A stretch of 64,000 nt of DNA from Muricauda sp. MAR_2010_75 (GCF_000745185.1 NZ_JQNJ01000001.1:1573501-1637500); one strand, 5' to 3'. Counted from the first letter of the stretch, positions 16,352 to 27,197 are shown. Program-made: numbers and translations. The notes: generated from the letters alone by a model not told the origin.

Positions 16352-17482
16352 ATGAAATTTCAAGCCAGAATCCCCCTCATTGTCACAGTCACATTGCTTC
16401 TTTTTGTGTCATGTGGAGAAGTCAGTGAAAAATCAAAAGGAACTGAAAAAGCAGTTGCGGTTGAATCTACCGTAGCCGAAAAAATTACATTGACCTTGGA
16501 GCAGGCCAATAGCTTGGCCACACTTCCGTTGGAATGTGTGCAAAAGGAATACCCAAACAAGTTGGGACACACCTTGGGCAGTAAAGAAGATTTGGGAGAG
16601 CCCCAAGCGTTGCATCCTGCATTTTATGGCTGTTTTGATTGGCATTCCTCGGTGCATGGCAATTGGTCCATGGTGCGTTTGCTGAAGGAGTTTCCAAATG
16701 TTGGGGAAGCGGAAAGAATGCGAAAAATACTTTCAGAAAACATCACTCCAGAGAACATTGCTGGGGAGGTGAAATATTTTGAGGGCGAACACAACAAAAA
16801 TTACGAGCGCACCTACGGTTGGGGCTGGCTGTTGAAACTGGCCGAGGAATTGCATACTTGGGATGACCCACTAGCCCGGGAACTGGAAACCAACCTACAA
16901 CCTTTGACGGAGCTGATTGCCCAAAAATTCATTGATTACCTGCCCAAATTGCAATATCCAGTTCGGGTGGGGACCCACACCAATACTGCTTTTGCATTGG
17001 CCTTTGCTTGGGATTATGCCCAAACCCTGAACAACACTGCTTTGCAGGAAGCCATTAAGCAACGGGCATTGGATTTTTATAAAAATGATGACGATTGTCC
17101 CCTGACTTGGGAGCCCAGTGGTGCCGATTTTCTTTCCCCTTGTTTTGAAGAGATGGATTTAATGCGACGCATTTTGGGCAAAGAGGAATTTTTAAAGTGG
17201 ATGGAACAGTTCCTACCCAGTTTACGGCAACCTGATTTTGATTTGGCCGTGGCCTTGGTCGGTGACCGTGAGGATGGCCAGTTGGTGCATTTGGATGGAT
17301 TGAACTTTAGCAGGGCTTGGGTGCTGTTTGGATTGGCCAATCAATATCCAAAGGAATACGGACATTTAACACCATTGGCCCATGAACATTTGGCTTATTC
17401 TTTCCCAAACCTTATTGGCGATAATTATGAAGGAGGCCACTGGCTGGGCACCTTTGCGATTTATGGGTTGGGAGAGCAGTAG
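16352..17482 (+). CDS. DUF2891 family lipoprotein
   Basis: 376 residues with a lipoprotein signal (LLLFVSC, Cys21) and the DUF2891 hallmark HPAFYGCFDWHSSVHGNWSM at about residues 88-107, then RTYGWGWLLKLAEELHTW, RVGTHTNTAFALAFAWDYA and CPLTWEPSGADFLSPCFEEM. The sequence is rich in His, Trp and Asp in an all-helical pattern like an (alpha/alpha) barrel, as in many glycan-active enzymes; the family's function is not established to my knowledge. A single gene, convergent with the DinB gene at 17494. Confidence 0.87.
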   Translation: MKFQARIPLIVTVTLLLFVSCGEVSEKSKGTEKAVAVESTVAEKITLTLEQANSLATLPLECVQKEYPNKLGHTLGSKEDLGEPQALHPAFYGCFDWHSSVHGNWSMVRLLKEFPNVGEAERMRKILSENITPENIAGEVKYFEGEHNKNYERTYGWGWLLKLAEELHTWDDPLARELETNLQPLTELIAQKFIDYLPKLQYPVRVGTHTNTAFALAFAWDYAQTLNNTALQEAIKQRALDFYKNDDDCPLTWEPSGADFLSPCFEEMDLMRRILGKEEFLKWMEQFLPSLRQPDFDLAVALVGDREDGQLVHLDGLNFSRAWVLFGLANQYPKEYGHLTPLAHEHLAYSFPNLIGDNYEGGHWLGTFAIYGLGEQ

Positions 17483-17493
17483 GTAGGATAAAA

Positions 17494-17997
17494 CTAGTTT
17501 TTTAAAACACTCACCGTTACCAACAATTGCCCCACATGTCTCTGACTATGTTCAGCGGCATGAAAAAGCAGGCCAATTACTGTTGTGGGCAATTTTTCAC
17601 GACCAACATATCGGGTTTCGGTAAGGCTGGATTCTGGGATGGTTTTAAAATAGTCCAACGCCTCGTTGACTTTATTCTCAAAATCTGAAATCAATGGTTG
17701 TGCATTGGGGGCGTTTTGTCCGTTGGCTTCATTTTTTAGAAAATGAAACTGTTCCTCGGTTAAAGTTTGTTCCTTGGCATAGGTTAGTAATCGGTCCAGT
17801 ACGCCCGTCAAATGCCGTAAGTGAAATCCAACCGAAGCTCTTCCAAACGGCTTTTCCCAAAGTTTTTCTTCAGGGAAATCAGCTAAATACTTTTTGACTT
17901 CCCGTACAGATTGCAGCAAAGCATGGGCCGCGGGTTGCAACAGTGCAGGCACATCAGGAATTGGACCACTCAACCAATATTCTTGGGGAGCTGACAT
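17494..17997 (-). CDS. DinB family protein
   Basis: Four-helix-bundle protein of the DinB/YfiT metal-binding superfamily, 167 residues. The three-histidine metal site is visible in GFHLRHLTGVLDRL and FHAAEHSQRHVGQLL. Family members act as thiol-dependent transferases or hydrolases. It follows the Gfo/Idh/MocA gene by 18 bases on the same strand, so the order DUF1080 - Gfo/Idh/MocA - DinB is probably one operon. A different DinB protein sits inside the second sugar cluster at 55309. Confidence 0.87.
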   Translation of the reverse strand: MSAPQEYWLSGPIPDVPALLQPAAHALLQSVREVKKYLADFPEEKLWEKPFGRASVGFHLRHLTGVLDRLLTYAKEQTLTEEQFHFLKNEANGQNAPNAQPLISDFENKVNEALDYFKTIPESSLTETRYVGREKLPTTVIGLLFHAAEHSQRHVGQLLVTVSVLKN

Positions 17998-18015
17998 AAA
18001 AATGGTTTTTACTTA

Positions 18016-19440
18016 TTAAAAATCCCGATAATCCCCGGACAAATATTTGTTCGCTTTTTCTTCCTTGAATTTTGCGGTTTCTGAATCCCAATGCAAGGTT
18101 TCTCCGGGGAATCGTCCTGCGATGGTGCCCAACAAAATGGTTTCGGTTAATCGAGCGGCATAATCAAAAGGAGCAGTAGTTTCTCCCTTGCCCAAACAAG
18201 CATCCACAAATTGATGGTAATGTTTGGGGCCTTCCGTTTCATAATTACGGATGGGTTCGCCCAAATTATGTTCTTCTGAAAGCTTGGCAATCTCTTTGGA
18301 GATGTCCACATATTTTCCTTTCCTGATTTTCTTGGGCAACTGCATAAAGTGGGGTAACAAGAGTCGTCCTTTTTCCCCAACGAACATGGCGCCTTGTTCT
18401 GGCAATTCATTTTCACCGGCAACACCTGCATCCAACGAAATTTTGTCCGCTACACTTTTGTCATCCGATTTCACCTTTTCTTTCATTTCCATACCTGGCA
18501 ACATAAGGTCTTCGCTGAGGGTTGGCGCACCTGGGCCATCGTACCAAACCCATTTTAAGGTTTTTGTGGTATAGGGCGTTTGCGGGAATTCATAGGTGAC
18601 TGTATTTTTTTCGGGATAGCCATAGCCACTGGGAGGTCGGCATTCCGTAGTGATGGTGTTGGGCACATCCAACGCCAAGGCATTATAAGGCGTATCGAAA
18701 ATATGGACCCCCATATCACCCAAAGTACCACAACCGTAATCGACTAACTTTCTCCAATTGCCAGGATGGTAATACCCATCTTTATAAGGCCGTTCTGCAG
18801 AAGTTCCCAACCACAGGTTCCAATCCAACTGCGCTGGAACAGGATCTTCCCCTTCGGGCGCCTTACCATCAAAACCCCAATTTTTTGGCGACCATGCGTG
18901 AACGGTATGCACTTTTCCAATGATACCAGATTGAATCAAAAGTGTAGCCAATTTGTAATCGTAAAACGAGTGTACTTGAATCCCCATTTGGGTCACCAGT
19001 CCTTTATCGGCGGCCATTTTTTTCATGGCTCGGGACTCGGAGACATAATGCGTCAATGGTTTTTGGCAATATACCGGTTTGTTCATCTCCATGGCCATCA
19101 AAGAAGCAGGGGCATGGGTATGATCTGGGGTTGAAACGATGACAGCATCAATTTCATCACCCATTTCTTCAAGCATGGCCCTATAATCGAAAAATACCCG
19201 TGCACCGGGGTGTAATTTGTGGGCAGCTGCCAAATTAACTGCATCCACATCACAAAGAGCCGTGACTTCCACTTGTGGGTGCGAAGAAATGGCCTTAAGA
19301 TCTTCATTTCCCATATTCCCCACACCAATGTGGGCTGTACGAAGTTTTTGCTGTGGATCTAAATTTTTCAAAAGGGATGGTGCGAGTGCCAGGCCCAAAA
19401 CACCGACACTGCTTTTTTTGATAAACTCTCGTTTGTTCAT
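18016..19440 (-). CDS. Gfo/Idh/MocA family oxidoreductase, exported
   Basis: 474-residue NAD(P)-dependent sugar oxidoreductase. The N-terminus (MNKREFIKKSSVGVLGLALA) is a Tat-like signal of the kind common in Bacteroidota, although the twin arginine is replaced by KR. The Rossmann motif is AHIGVGNMGNEDL, followed by DAVIVSTPDHTHAPASL and the EKP-like motif here reading CQKPLTHYVSESRAMKK. The later GCGTLGDMGVHIFDTPYNAL is typical. It lies 17 bases downstream of a DUF1080 gene. Family members with exported signals are implicated in 3-keto sugar chemistry; the substrate here is unknown. Confidence 0.9.
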   Translation of the reverse strand: MNKREFIKKSSVGVLGLALAPSLLKNLDPQQKLRTAHIGVGNMGNEDLKAISSHPQVEVTALCDVDAVNLAAAHKLHPGARVFFDYRAMLEEMGDEIDAVIVSTPDHTHAPASLMAMEMNKPVYCQKPLTHYVSESRAMKKMAADKGLVTQMGIQVHSFYDYKLATLLIQSGIIGKVHTVHAWSPKNWGFDGKAPEGEDPVPAQLDWNLWLGTSAERPYKDGYYHPGNWRKLVDYGCGTLGDMGVHIFDTPYNALALDVPNTITTECRPPSGYGYPEKNTVTYEFPQTPYTTKTLKWVWYDGPGAPTLSEDLMLPGMEMKEKVKSDDKSVADKISLDAGVAGENELPEQGAMFVGEKGRLLLPHFMQLPKKIRKGKYVDISKEIAKLSEEHNLGEPIRNYETEGPKHYHQFVDACLGKGETTAPFDYAARLTETILLGTIAGRFPGETLHWDSETAKFKEEKANKYLSGDYRDF

Positions 19441-19457
19441 GCTACGTTGTTAGTCAG

Positions 19458-20252
19458 TTATAGTTTTTTGATTTTAATATTGCGGAACCAGATGGGGCTG
19501 GAGTGGTCCTGCAGGGCAATATACCCTGTTTTGAACTTGCCATAATCGGGGGCATTGTCCCATTTCCCGGAATTCTTTTTGGCTTTCCAATCTTCGGACC
19601 AAGGCACAAATTCCAATAGCTTTTTGCCATTGAGCCAGTGTTCCACTTTTTCAGGAGTAAAAACGATTTTGGAAGAGTTCCACTCCATTACCGGATTCAA
19701 TTGTTTTTGGGATTCATCCGCTACGTGCATGGCGTAATCCGCTCCTGTTTTCTGCCAATCTTGAAGCAACTCAGGGTGTTCTGCACCAAATTGCGAGTTG
19801 TATCCCACCAAATCATGGATATTGGCATAGTTTTCATCATCAATAAGCTGATATTCTGGAGCTACTTCCGGAGGACCATCATAACCCTCCTTCACATGAT
19901 AAAGAATACCACTGTTTCCACCTTCGGGGATTTTCCATTCCAAATACAGCTCAAAATTGTCAAACTCTTCTGCTCCGTATAAAATGTCTTTTCCGCCGGT
20001 ATAATCCTGCTCGAGGCCCAACTCGGTATCAAAAGAGAGTGTACTGTCCTTTATGGTCCAACCAGGAGGAAGGGAATCCATATTATATCCTCGCCAACCT
20101 TCTAAACTGGTTCCATCAAAAAGATACTTCCATTCTGAAGTGACCTTTTCGGGCGTTTCGGCCATTTTAGGGCCATCTTCATTTTTAGGTTTGTTTTTAC
20201 AGGCAGTTGCAAGGGCAATAACAAGGATTAGAAGCTTGAAATAATTTTGCAT
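19458..20252 (-). CDS. DUF1080 (3-keto-disaccharide hydrolase type) lipoprotein
   Basis: 264 residues: lipoprotein signal ALATAC (Cys18), then a concanavalin-like beta-sandwich of the DUF1080 family. Seen: EWKYLFDGTSLEGWRGYNMD, FELYLEWKIPEGGNSGILYH, APEYQLIDDENYAN and a C-terminal IALQDHSSPIWFRNIKIKKL. DUF1080 proteins hydrolyse 3-keto-glycosides in characterised cases. It is the first gene of an operon with Gfo/Idh/MocA and DinB genes and is divergent from the Asp-box gene at 20357. Confidence 0.9.
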   Translation of the reverse strand: MQNYFKLLILVIALATACKNKPKNEDGPKMAETPEKVTSEWKYLFDGTSLEGWRGYNMDSLPPGWTIKDSTLSFDTELGLEQDYTGGKDILYGAEEFDNFELYLEWKIPEGGNSGILYHVKEGYDGPPEVAPEYQLIDDENYANIHDLVGYNSQFGAEHPELLQDWQKTGADYAMHVADESQKQLNPVMEWNSSKIVFTPEKVEHWLNGKKLLEFVPWSEDWKAKKNSGKWDNAPDYGKFKTGYIALQDHSSPIWFRNIKIKKL

Positions 20253-20356
20253 TGTATGGTAAATGATTTTTCTGGTTGGTTAAAGTACAAAATATTGATA
20301 ACCTTTTTTCTCCCATTTTCATTACATTTAAGGCCGACTAATTCAACACTTTAAAA

Positions 20357-23300
20357 ATGAAGACTAGCTTTCTCAAAATCGGTATGCTCGTGCTTACCGT
20401 AGCATTATGCATTGCCCCAGTTCAATCCCAACGAAAAAAGAAAACACAAACCGCTCCAGAATATCCAAAAGAGCTTTATTCCAGCTTGGAATATCGATTG
20501 ATAGGTCCGTTCCGTGGCGGACGTTCTGCAGCAGTGACCGGAGTGCCCGGAGAACCCAACCTGTTCTATTTTGGTGCTACGGGCGGAGGTGTTTGGAAAA
20601 CCACCAATGGTGGCCGTACTTGGAGTAATATTTCCGATGGTTATTTTGGTGGAAGTATTGGTGCTGTTGAGGTGGCCCAAAGCGACCCCAATGTCATTTA
20701 TGTTGGTGGCGGAGAGGTGACCGTTCGCGGAAACGTTTCAAGTGGATATGGGGTTTGGAAAACTGAGGATGGTGGTGCCACTTGGCAGGAAGCTGGACTT
20801 GAAAAAAGCAGGCATGTACCCAGAATTCGGGTGCACCCAACCGATTACAATACGGTGTATGCCGCAGTTCTTGGTGACATCTACAAACCAACCAAAGAAA
20901 GAGGAGTATATAAGAGTAATGACGGCGGAAAGTCGTGGAAGCAAGTACTTTTTGTGAATGACCAAGCGGGTGCCGTAGACCTGACATTTGACCCCAACAA
21001 CCCCAGAATTTTGTATGCGGCCACTTGGAGGGTGCAGCGAACGCCCTATAGTTTGAGCAGTGGAGGTGATGGTTCTGCGCTTTGGAAAAGTACCGACAGT
21101 GGTGAAACTTGGACCGAAATTTCAAAGAATGAAGGTTTCCCGAAAGATACGTTGGGAATCATTGGAGTATCCGTTTCACCCAAAAATAGTAACAGAGTTT
21201 GGGCCATTGTGGAGAACAAGGAAAAAGGAGGCTTATATCGCTCTGAAGATGGCGGAAAAAAATGGACCTTGGTCAATGAGGAACGCAAAATCCGTCAGCG
21301 TGCATGGTACTATACCCGTGTCTATGCTGATTCAGAAGATGAAGATGTGGTGTATGTCCTTAACGTTGCGTATCACAAAAGTACCGATGGCGGCAAAACG
21401 TTCAGCACCTTCAATGCTCCACACGGCGACCACCATGATTTATGGATAGCTCCTGAAAATTCCCAACGCATGATCATGGGAGATGATGGTGGCGCCCAAA
21501 TCAGTTATGATGGTGGCGAAACTTGGAGCACCTATTACAACCAGCCTACGGCGCAATTTTATCGTGTCACTACAGACAATGCTTTTCCGTATCGCATTTA
21601 CGTGGCACAACAGGACAATTCAACTTTGCGTATCAACCACAGGAGTGATGATGGTTCCATTGGTGAAGATGATTGGGAGGAAACCGCCGGAGGTGAATCG
21701 GCTCATATTGCCGTTGACCCTGCCAATGATGATATTGTGTACGGAGGAAGTTATGGTGGATTATTAACACGCGTCAACCATGAAACCAATACGACTAGAG
21801 GGGTCAATGTTTGGCCAGACAATCCCATGGGCTATGGCGCCGAAGGCATGAAATACCGTTTCCAATGGAATTTCCCCATCATTTTCAGCAAACATGACCC
21901 TAAAAAGCTATATACCTTCTCCAATCATGTGCATTTGAGCACCAATGAAGGTCAGAGTTGGGAATTGCTAAGTGATGACCTTACCCGAAATGACCCTACC
22001 AAATTGGTGTCCAGCGGAGGACCCATCACTCAAGATAACACCAGTGTGGAATACTACTGCACCATTTTTGCTGCCAACGAAAGCCCTTTAAAAGAAGGCT
22101 TGCTTTGGGTGGGTAGTGATGACGGTTTGATTCATGTGACCAAGGACGGTGGAGAAACTTGGGAAAATGTGACCCCACCCAATATGCCCGAATGGAACAT
22201 GATTAACAGTGTGGAACCTTCCGCTTTTGATGAAGGCACTTGCTATGTGGCCGCTACACGATATAAGTTGGGTGATTTTGCGCCGTATCTTTACAAGACT
22301 ACCGATTACGGAAAAACATGGACCAAGATTACCAACGGTATCGAAGACGAACATTTTACCCGTGTGGTTCGTGAGGACCCCAAGAGAAAAGGATTGTTGT
22401 ATGCCGGAACGGAAACAGGCATGTACATTTCCTTCAATGACGGACAGCGTTGGGAAAAATTCCAGATGAATTTGCCTATTGTGCCCATCACAGATTTGAC
22501 CATTAAAGATGATAATTTGATTGTGGCCACTCAGGGTAGAAGCTTGTACATCATCGATGATCTTACTGTGTTGCACCAGTTGGATGCAGCCAAAAAATCA
22601 GCGGATGCTATTTTGTACCATCCAAAAGATAGCTATCGTACCAAAGGAACAGCGGCAGAAAAACCCTCACTGACCGAAGGTCAAAACCACCCCAACGGTG
22701 TAGTGACCCATTTTTACCTGAAGGATGCTGCCGAAAAGGATAGTATTGTCCTTACCTATACCTCCATGTCGGGTGATACTTTGGCTTCGTACAGCAATAA
22801 ATCAGCCGATAAGGATAAAAAACTGACGGTTAAAAGGGGGGGCAACACCCATGTTTGGGATACGCGAGGTAAAGGCGCAAAACTGTTGGATGGCATGATT
22901 TTATGGTGGGCCAATCTCGATGGCGCCAAAGCAGTTCCCGGTTCCTACAAAGTCCACTTGAATGTGAACGGTAGTGATCAATCCCAAGACTTTAAGATTC
23001 TTCCCGATCCAAGAGCTGAGGTTTCTGTGGCCGATATGCAAAAGCAGTACGACTTCATTTCAGATATCAATGAAACCGTGGATAAGGCGCACAAGTCCAT
23101 TCAAAAGATTAGGGACATCAACACCAAATTGGATGCCTTCGTAAAACAGTACAAGGATAATCCCGCCACTGAAGCTTTGGTTGAAAAAGCGAAAAAGATG
23201 AAAGAGGAATTCGGTGAGATCGAAAAGGCATTGTATCAGACCAAGAACAGAAGTAACCAAGACCCTCTGAACTTCCCCATACGATTGACAAACAAATTAG

Positions 23301-23491
23301 CGCATTTGAACAGTTTGGTTTCCATTGATGATTTCCCTCCAACGGAGCAGGACATGGCCGTGAAAAATGAACTTTCGGGCAAGATCAAGACCCAATTAAC
23401 AGCTTTTGATGCCTTGGTGGATGATGAAATCCAAGCGTTCAATGACGAGTTCAACAGCTTGGGATTGGAGTATTTGAGCATAGAGGATTAA
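20357..23491 (+). CDS. Exported VPS10/Asp-box (BNR-like) repeat protein A
   Basis: 1044 residues. A signal peptide (cleavage after about residue 25, VQSQ) is followed by two beta-propeller regions with repeated Asp boxes: TTNGGRTW, TEDGGATW, SNDGGKSW, STDSGETW, SYDGGETW, TKDGGETW, TTDYGKTW. The C-terminal part (about 830-1044) has a beta domain (NTHVWDTRGKGAK...) and then a helical, coiled-coil-like tail. Sortilin-like (VPS10) family; in Bacteroidota such proteins are often annotated as glycosyl hydrolases without proof. No sialidase catalytic set (Arg triad, Tyr/Glu) was identified. The next gene is a full-length paralog 18 bases away. Confidence 0.87.
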   Translation: MKTSFLKIGMLVLTVALCIAPVQSQRKKKTQTAPEYPKELYSSLEYRLIGPFRGGRSAAVTGVPGEPNLFYFGATGGGVWKTTNGGRTWSNISDGYFGGSIGAVEVAQSDPNVIYVGGGEVTVRGNVSSGYGVWKTEDGGATWQEAGLEKSRHVPRIRVHPTDYNTVYAAVLGDIYKPTKERGVYKSNDGGKSWKQVLFVNDQAGAVDLTFDPNNPRILYAATWRVQRTPYSLSSGGDGSALWKSTDSGETWTEISKNEGFPKDTLGIIGVSVSPKNSNRVWAIVENKEKGGLYRSEDGGKKWTLVNEERKIRQRAWYYTRVYADSEDEDVVYVLNVAYHKSTDGGKTFSTFNAPHGDHHDLWIAPENSQRMIMGDDGGAQISYDGGETWSTYYNQPTAQFYRVTTDNAFPYRIYVAQQDNSTLRINHRSDDGSIGEDDWEETAGGESAHIAVDPANDDIVYGGSYGGLLTRVNHETNTTRGVNVWPDNPMGYGAEGMKYRFQWNFPIIFSKHDPKKLYTFSNHVHLSTNEGQSWELLSDDLTRNDPTKLVSSGGPITQDNTSVEYYCTIFAANESPLKEGLLWVGSDDGLIHVTKDGGETWENVTPPNMPEWNMINSVEPSAFDEGTCYVAATRYKLGDFAPYLYKTTDYGKTWTKITNGIEDEHFTRVVREDPKRKGLLYAGTETGMYISFNDGQRWEKFQMNLPIVPITDLTIKDDNLIVATQGRSLYIIDDLTVLHQLDAAKKSADAILYHPKDSYRTKGTAAEKPSLTEGQNHPNGVVTHFYLKDAAEKDSIVLTYTSMSGDTLASYSNKSADKDKKLTVKRGGNTHVWDTRGKGAKLLDGMILWWANLDGAKAVPGSYKVHLNVNGSDQSQDFKILPDPRAEVSVADMQKQYDFISDINETVDKAHKSIQKIRDINTKLDAFVKQYKDNPATEALVEKAKKMKEEFGEIEKALYQTKNRSNQDPLNFPIRLTNKLAHLNSLVSIDDFPPTEQDMAVKNELSGKIKTQLTAFDALVDDEIQAFNDEFNSLGLEYLSIED

Positions 23492-23509
23492 GGATAAAAA
23501 CTTTCAACC

Positions 23510-26500
23510 ATGAAAAAAGGATTATTTCTACTCTGTGCACTCTGTGGAACCTTGGCCTTCGCCCAGACCGCAAACGACTATTTTAAACCCATGAAGTTTA
23601 GGAACATCGGTCCGTTTAGGGGCGGTCGTTCTGTAACGGCAAGTGGTGTAGTGGGGGACCCATTGACCTATTATATGGGCACCACTGGAGGTGGACTTTG
23701 GAAAACCACCAATGCCGGACAACGTTGGGACAATATCTCCGATGGCTTTTTTGAAATGGGCTCCGTGGGAGCTGTTGCGGTATCGGAATCAAGTCCAAAC
23801 ATCATCTACTGTGGAATGGGAGAACATCCACCGCGCGGGGTAATGACTTCCTATGGAGACGGGGTGTACAAATCCAATGATGCAGGAAAGACCTGGATTA
23901 AACTTGGGCTGGAAAAAACACAACATATTTCCCGAATAGTTATCCATCCTACCAACCCCGATATTGTATATGTTGCCGCGCAGGGGGCATTATACGGTCC
24001 CAACAAAGAACGGGGAGTGTATCGGTCCACCGATGGAGGCAAGACTTGGAAAAATATCCTTTTTGTGGATGAAGGAACCGGAGCCGTTGAACTTTCTATG
24101 GATGCCAACAATCCTTTGGTATTGTACGCCGCCATGTGGGAGCATCAGCGTAAACCTAATATCGTAATCAGCGGAGGGGAAGGCAGTGGATTGTATAAAA
24201 CCACCGATGGGGGCGATTCCTGGACAGCATTGACCGAAGGACTTCCCAAAGAAAAAGGAAAGATGGGGATTGCTGTCAGTCCAGCGAATTCCAATAAAGT
24301 ATATGCCATTATTGAAAGCGATTCCAATGCGGATAAAGGCGGACTTTTTGTGTCCAATGATGCTGGAAAAACGTGGAGTATGGTCAGTGGCGATAATCGG
24401 TTGGTGCAACGTGCTTGGTATTATATTGAAGTGTTTACAGACCCCAATGACGAGGATACCGTTTATGTGTTGAGTGCTGAAATGTTTCGGTCTGAAGATG
24501 GCGGAAAAACATGGGAGACCATTGAGGTGCCCCATGGAGACACCCATGATCTTTGGATCAATCCGAAGGATTCCAAAAACATGGTCATGGCCGATGATGG
24601 TGGCGCTACCATTACCTTTAACTATGGGGAGAACTGGACGCGTCAGGATAATATGCCCACGGCACAGTTTTATCGCATCAATACCGATAATCTTTTCCCA
24701 TACAACATTTATGGCGGGCAGCAGGATAATACCTCGGTTAAAATAGCCAGTCTTTCGGTAGGTCGATGGAGCATTAACCAAGAAGATTGGCATTATTCAG
24801 CCGGTGGTGAAAGTGCTTTTTTAGGGTTCGACCCGGATAATCCTCGATACGTGATGGGCGGCAGCTATTTGGGAACCATTGAGTTGTTGGATATGGAATC
24901 GAAACTATCCACCAACGTTATGGCGGCACCCATCCAGTATTTGGGTCGCGATGCACGCGACATGAAATACCTCTACAACTGGAATGCACCCATCATCTGG
25001 TCCAAACATGAACCCGGAACATTTTATCACGGTGCCCAATTGGTACTGCGTACCAGAGATAATGGAATGACTTGGGAAGAAATCTCTCCCGACTTGACTC
25101 GCGATCAAGACGAACTTCAAGGAAAAGGTGGCGGACCGTATACCAATGAGGCCGTAGGTGCTGAGAACTATGGCACTTTGGCGTACATCATTGAATCACC
25201 CCTTGAAAAAGGAGTGCTCTATACGGGTAGTGATGATGGTTTGGTCCACGTAACTCGAAATGGCGGAGAGACTTGGGAAAATATCACCCCAAAAGGGCTT
25301 CAGGAATGTTTGGTTAATGCCATTGAGGTATCGCCGCACGACCCTGCCACGGTCTATATTGCCACAACTCGCTATAAATTCAATGACCATACCCCAGCAT
25401 TATACAAGAGCGCCGACTACGGAAAAACATGGACCAATATCAGTTCTGGGATTCCATATGGTTCGTTTACGCGGGCGGTTCGCGAAGATCAAGAACGCAA
25501 AGGTCTTCTTTATGCAGGTACGGAAAAAGGGCTTTACATTTCTTGGAACGATGGCAAAAATTGGGAGCAAATGCAATTGAATTTGCCTAAGGCGCCCATC
25601 ACCGATTTAAAAGTTCATAAAGGGGATTTGATCGTTGCCACATCCGGACGATCATTTTGGATTTTGGACAACATCACAACCCTGGCACAATACACATCAA
25701 ATCCAAATGCATTGAAATTGTATTCGCCTGAAGATGCAATTCATGGTTTTTGGGGAAGTCCACTCAATAGTAGTTCAAAAGAAGTCCAAGGCACCAATCC
25801 GTATGAAGGGGTCAACCCAGCTAATGGCATGGTCATCTATTACAATCTGCCCAAGGCGATGGACAGCACGGAAATTACCATGGACATCTTAAATGGGGAA
25901 GGTAAAATTGTGCGCAGCTTTACTTCCAAAAAGGATGAGAATTATGTGCCGCATCACGGGGGAGGTGCACCTCCAGCACCGGTTTTGGGGACCGATAGAG
26001 GATTGAACCGCTTTGTCTGGGATTTAAAAGCCCCAATAGTCCCTGGAATTCCAAATGTGTATATTGAAGCCGATTTTACAGGACATAAAGTCCCACCGGG
26101 GAGCTATACGATCCGTCTAAAAGTTGAAGGGGAAACAGTCACCGCTCAAGGCACTGTAGTACCTACTCCAAATGTGGATGTAACACCGGAAAATTACAAG
26201 GAACACGATGCGTTTATGACCGATGTGGAAGCCAAGCTCACCGACATGCATCAAAAAGTCAACACACTGTACAAGGTTCAGGGACAATTAAAGGAGCTTT
26301 TGGAGGATTTGGAAAATAAATCCCTTAAAGATGATGGAAAAGCGCTTTTGGCAAAGCTAAAGGCATGGGACGAAGATATGGTGCAGCGCAAATCGCAGGC
26401 GTATGATGATGTGGAGAATTTCCCCAATAAGTTTACCGCCGAATACTTGTTCTTGGCGAACCATAGCAACAGTGCTTTGCCGAAAATCAATCAACCCTCA

Positions 26501-26632
26501 AAGGATAGAAAGAAAGAATTGGATGCCCAATGGGTGGGATTACGGCAACGTGCCCTAACTTTGATGAACACCGACATTCCCAATTACAACAAAAAGCTTT
26601 GGGAAAATGGTGTGGGTGCCATCCGCATGTAG
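23510..26632 (+). CDS. Exported VPS10/Asp-box (BNR-like) repeat protein B
   Basis: 1040 residues with a signal peptide (ending LAFAQ) and the same arrangement as the upstream gene: [20 protein letters not shown] at the start, Asp boxes ([47 protein letters not shown]), matching blocks such as [11 protein letters not shown] and [15 protein letters not shown], and a helical tail. A Pro/Gly stretch [17 protein letters not shown] sits before the C-terminal domain and is absent from protein A. The 18-base gap indicates co-transcription after tandem duplication. The role is unknown; binding or breakdown of extracellular polymers is inference. Confidence 0.87.
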   Translation: MKKGLFLLCALCGTLAFAQTANDYFKPMKFRNIGPFRGGRSVTASGVVGDPLTYYMGTTGGGLWKTTNAGQRWDNISDGFFEMGSVGAVAVSESSPNIIYCGMGEHPPRGVMTSYGDGVYKSNDAGKTWIKLGLEKTQHISRIVIHPTNPDIVYVAAQGALYGPNKERGVYRSTDGGKTWKNILFVDEGTGAVELSMDANNPLVLYAAMWEHQRKPNIVISGGEGSGLYKTTDGGDSWTALTEGLPKEKGKMGIAVSPANSNKVYAIIESDSNADKGGLFVSNDAGKTWSMVSGDNRLVQRAWYYIEVFTDPNDEDTVYVLSAEMFRSEDGGKTWETIEVPHGDTHDLWINPKDSKNMVMADDGGATITFNYGENWTRQDNMPTAQFYRINTDNLFPYNIYGGQQDNTSVKIASLSVGRWSINQEDWHYSAGGESAFLGFDPDNPRYVMGGSYLGTIELLDMESKLSTNVMAAPIQYLGRDARDMKYLYNWNAPIIWSKHEPGTFYHGAQLVLRTRDNGMTWEEISPDLTRDQDELQGKGGGPYTNEAVGAENYGTLAYIIESPLEKGVLYTGSDDGLVHVTRNGGETWENITPKGLQECLVNAIEVSPHDPATVYIATTRYKFNDHTPALYKSADYGKTWTNISSGIPYGSFTRAVREDQERKGLLYAGTEKGLYISWNDGKNWEQMQLNLPKAPITDLKVHKGDLIVATSGRSFWILDNITTLAQYTSNPNALKLYSPEDAIHGFWGSPLNSSSKEVQGTNPYEGVNPANGMVIYYNLPKAMDSTEITMDILNGEGKIVRSFTSKKDENYVPHHGGGAPPAPVLGTDRGLNRFVWDLKAPIVPGIPNVYIEADFTGHKVPPGSYTIRLKVEGETVTAQGTVVPTPNVDVTPENYKEHDAFMTDVEAKLTDMHQKVNTLYKVQGQLKELLEDLENKSLKDDGKALLAKLKAWDEDMVQRKSQAYDDVENFPNKFTAEYLFLANHSNSALPKINQPSKDRKKELDAQWVGLRQRALTLMNTDIPNYNKKLWENGVGAIRM

Positions 26633-26649
26633 AATTAAAACAGAGAGTA

Positions 26650-27195
26650 TTGCTGTACGCATATATTAAATCGTTGCACTTGATTTTTGTGGTGACGTGG
26701 TTTGCGGGATTGTTTTACATTCCCAGACTGTTCATATACCATATTGAGGCAACGCAAAAGCCATCACCCGATAAGGAAATTCTGAGCGGTCAGTTGAAAT
26801 TAATGACCAAACGGTTGTGGTATATCATTACGTGGCCTTCGGCGATTTTGTGTACCGTCTTTGCGATTTGGTTGTTGATTTTGATGCCAGGATGGTTGCA
26901 ACAACCTTGGATGCACGTTAAACTCGCTTTTGTGGTGCTTTTGTTCGGGTATCATTTGAAGTGTCATCAAATCTTTAAACAATTACAGCGGGATGAGGTC
27001 AAGTATACCTCAAGATCCATGCGGATATGGAACGAAGTGGCCACACTCATTCTGTTTGCCGTTGTGTTTTTGGTGATTCTCAAGAATGCGTTCAATTGGA
27101 TCTATGGGGTTATCGGAATGGTTGTGTTGGCTATACTCTTGATGCTCGGCATTCGACTGTACAAACGCATACAGGATAAAAACCCGAATGCGTAA
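26650..27195 (+). CDS. hemJ: Protoporphyrinogen IX oxidase HemJ-like membrane protein
   Basis: About 181 residues with four hydrophobic helices. The first carries the HemJ signature SLHLIFVVTWFAGLFYIPRL with a conserved His; WMHVKLAFVVLLFGYH holds the conserved His and Lys of the family. HemJ converts protoporphyrinogen IX to protoporphyrin IX, the step before ferrochelatase (hemH at 823). No ATG fits: the frame opens upstream inside the previous gene, and homologous N-termini begin at the TTG/CTG pair at 26650-26655 (LLYAYIKSLH). TTG at 26650 is therefore proposed; CTG at 26653 is an alternative. It is 17 bases after the Asp-box gene. Confidence 0.8.
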   Translation: MLYAYIKSLHLIFVVTWFAGLFYIPRLFIYHIEATQKPSPDKEILSGQLKLMTKRLWYIITWPSAILCTVFAIWLLILMPGWLQQPWMHVKLAFVVLLFGYHLKCHQIFKQLQRDEVKYTSRSMRIWNEVATLILFAVVFLVILKNAFNWIYGVIGMVVLAILLMLGIRLYKRIQDKNPNA

Positions 27196-27197
27196 AA

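Noticed and set aside
22088..22576. 162-codon open frame antisense to the first Asp-box gene
   Set aside because: Shadow of a repeat-rich coding region, no recognisable domain.
23990..24793. 267-codon open frame on the minus strand inside the second Asp-box gene
   Set aside because: It is antisense to a clear protein with repeats; the opposite frame is open because of Gly/Asp-rich codons, and the product resembles no family.
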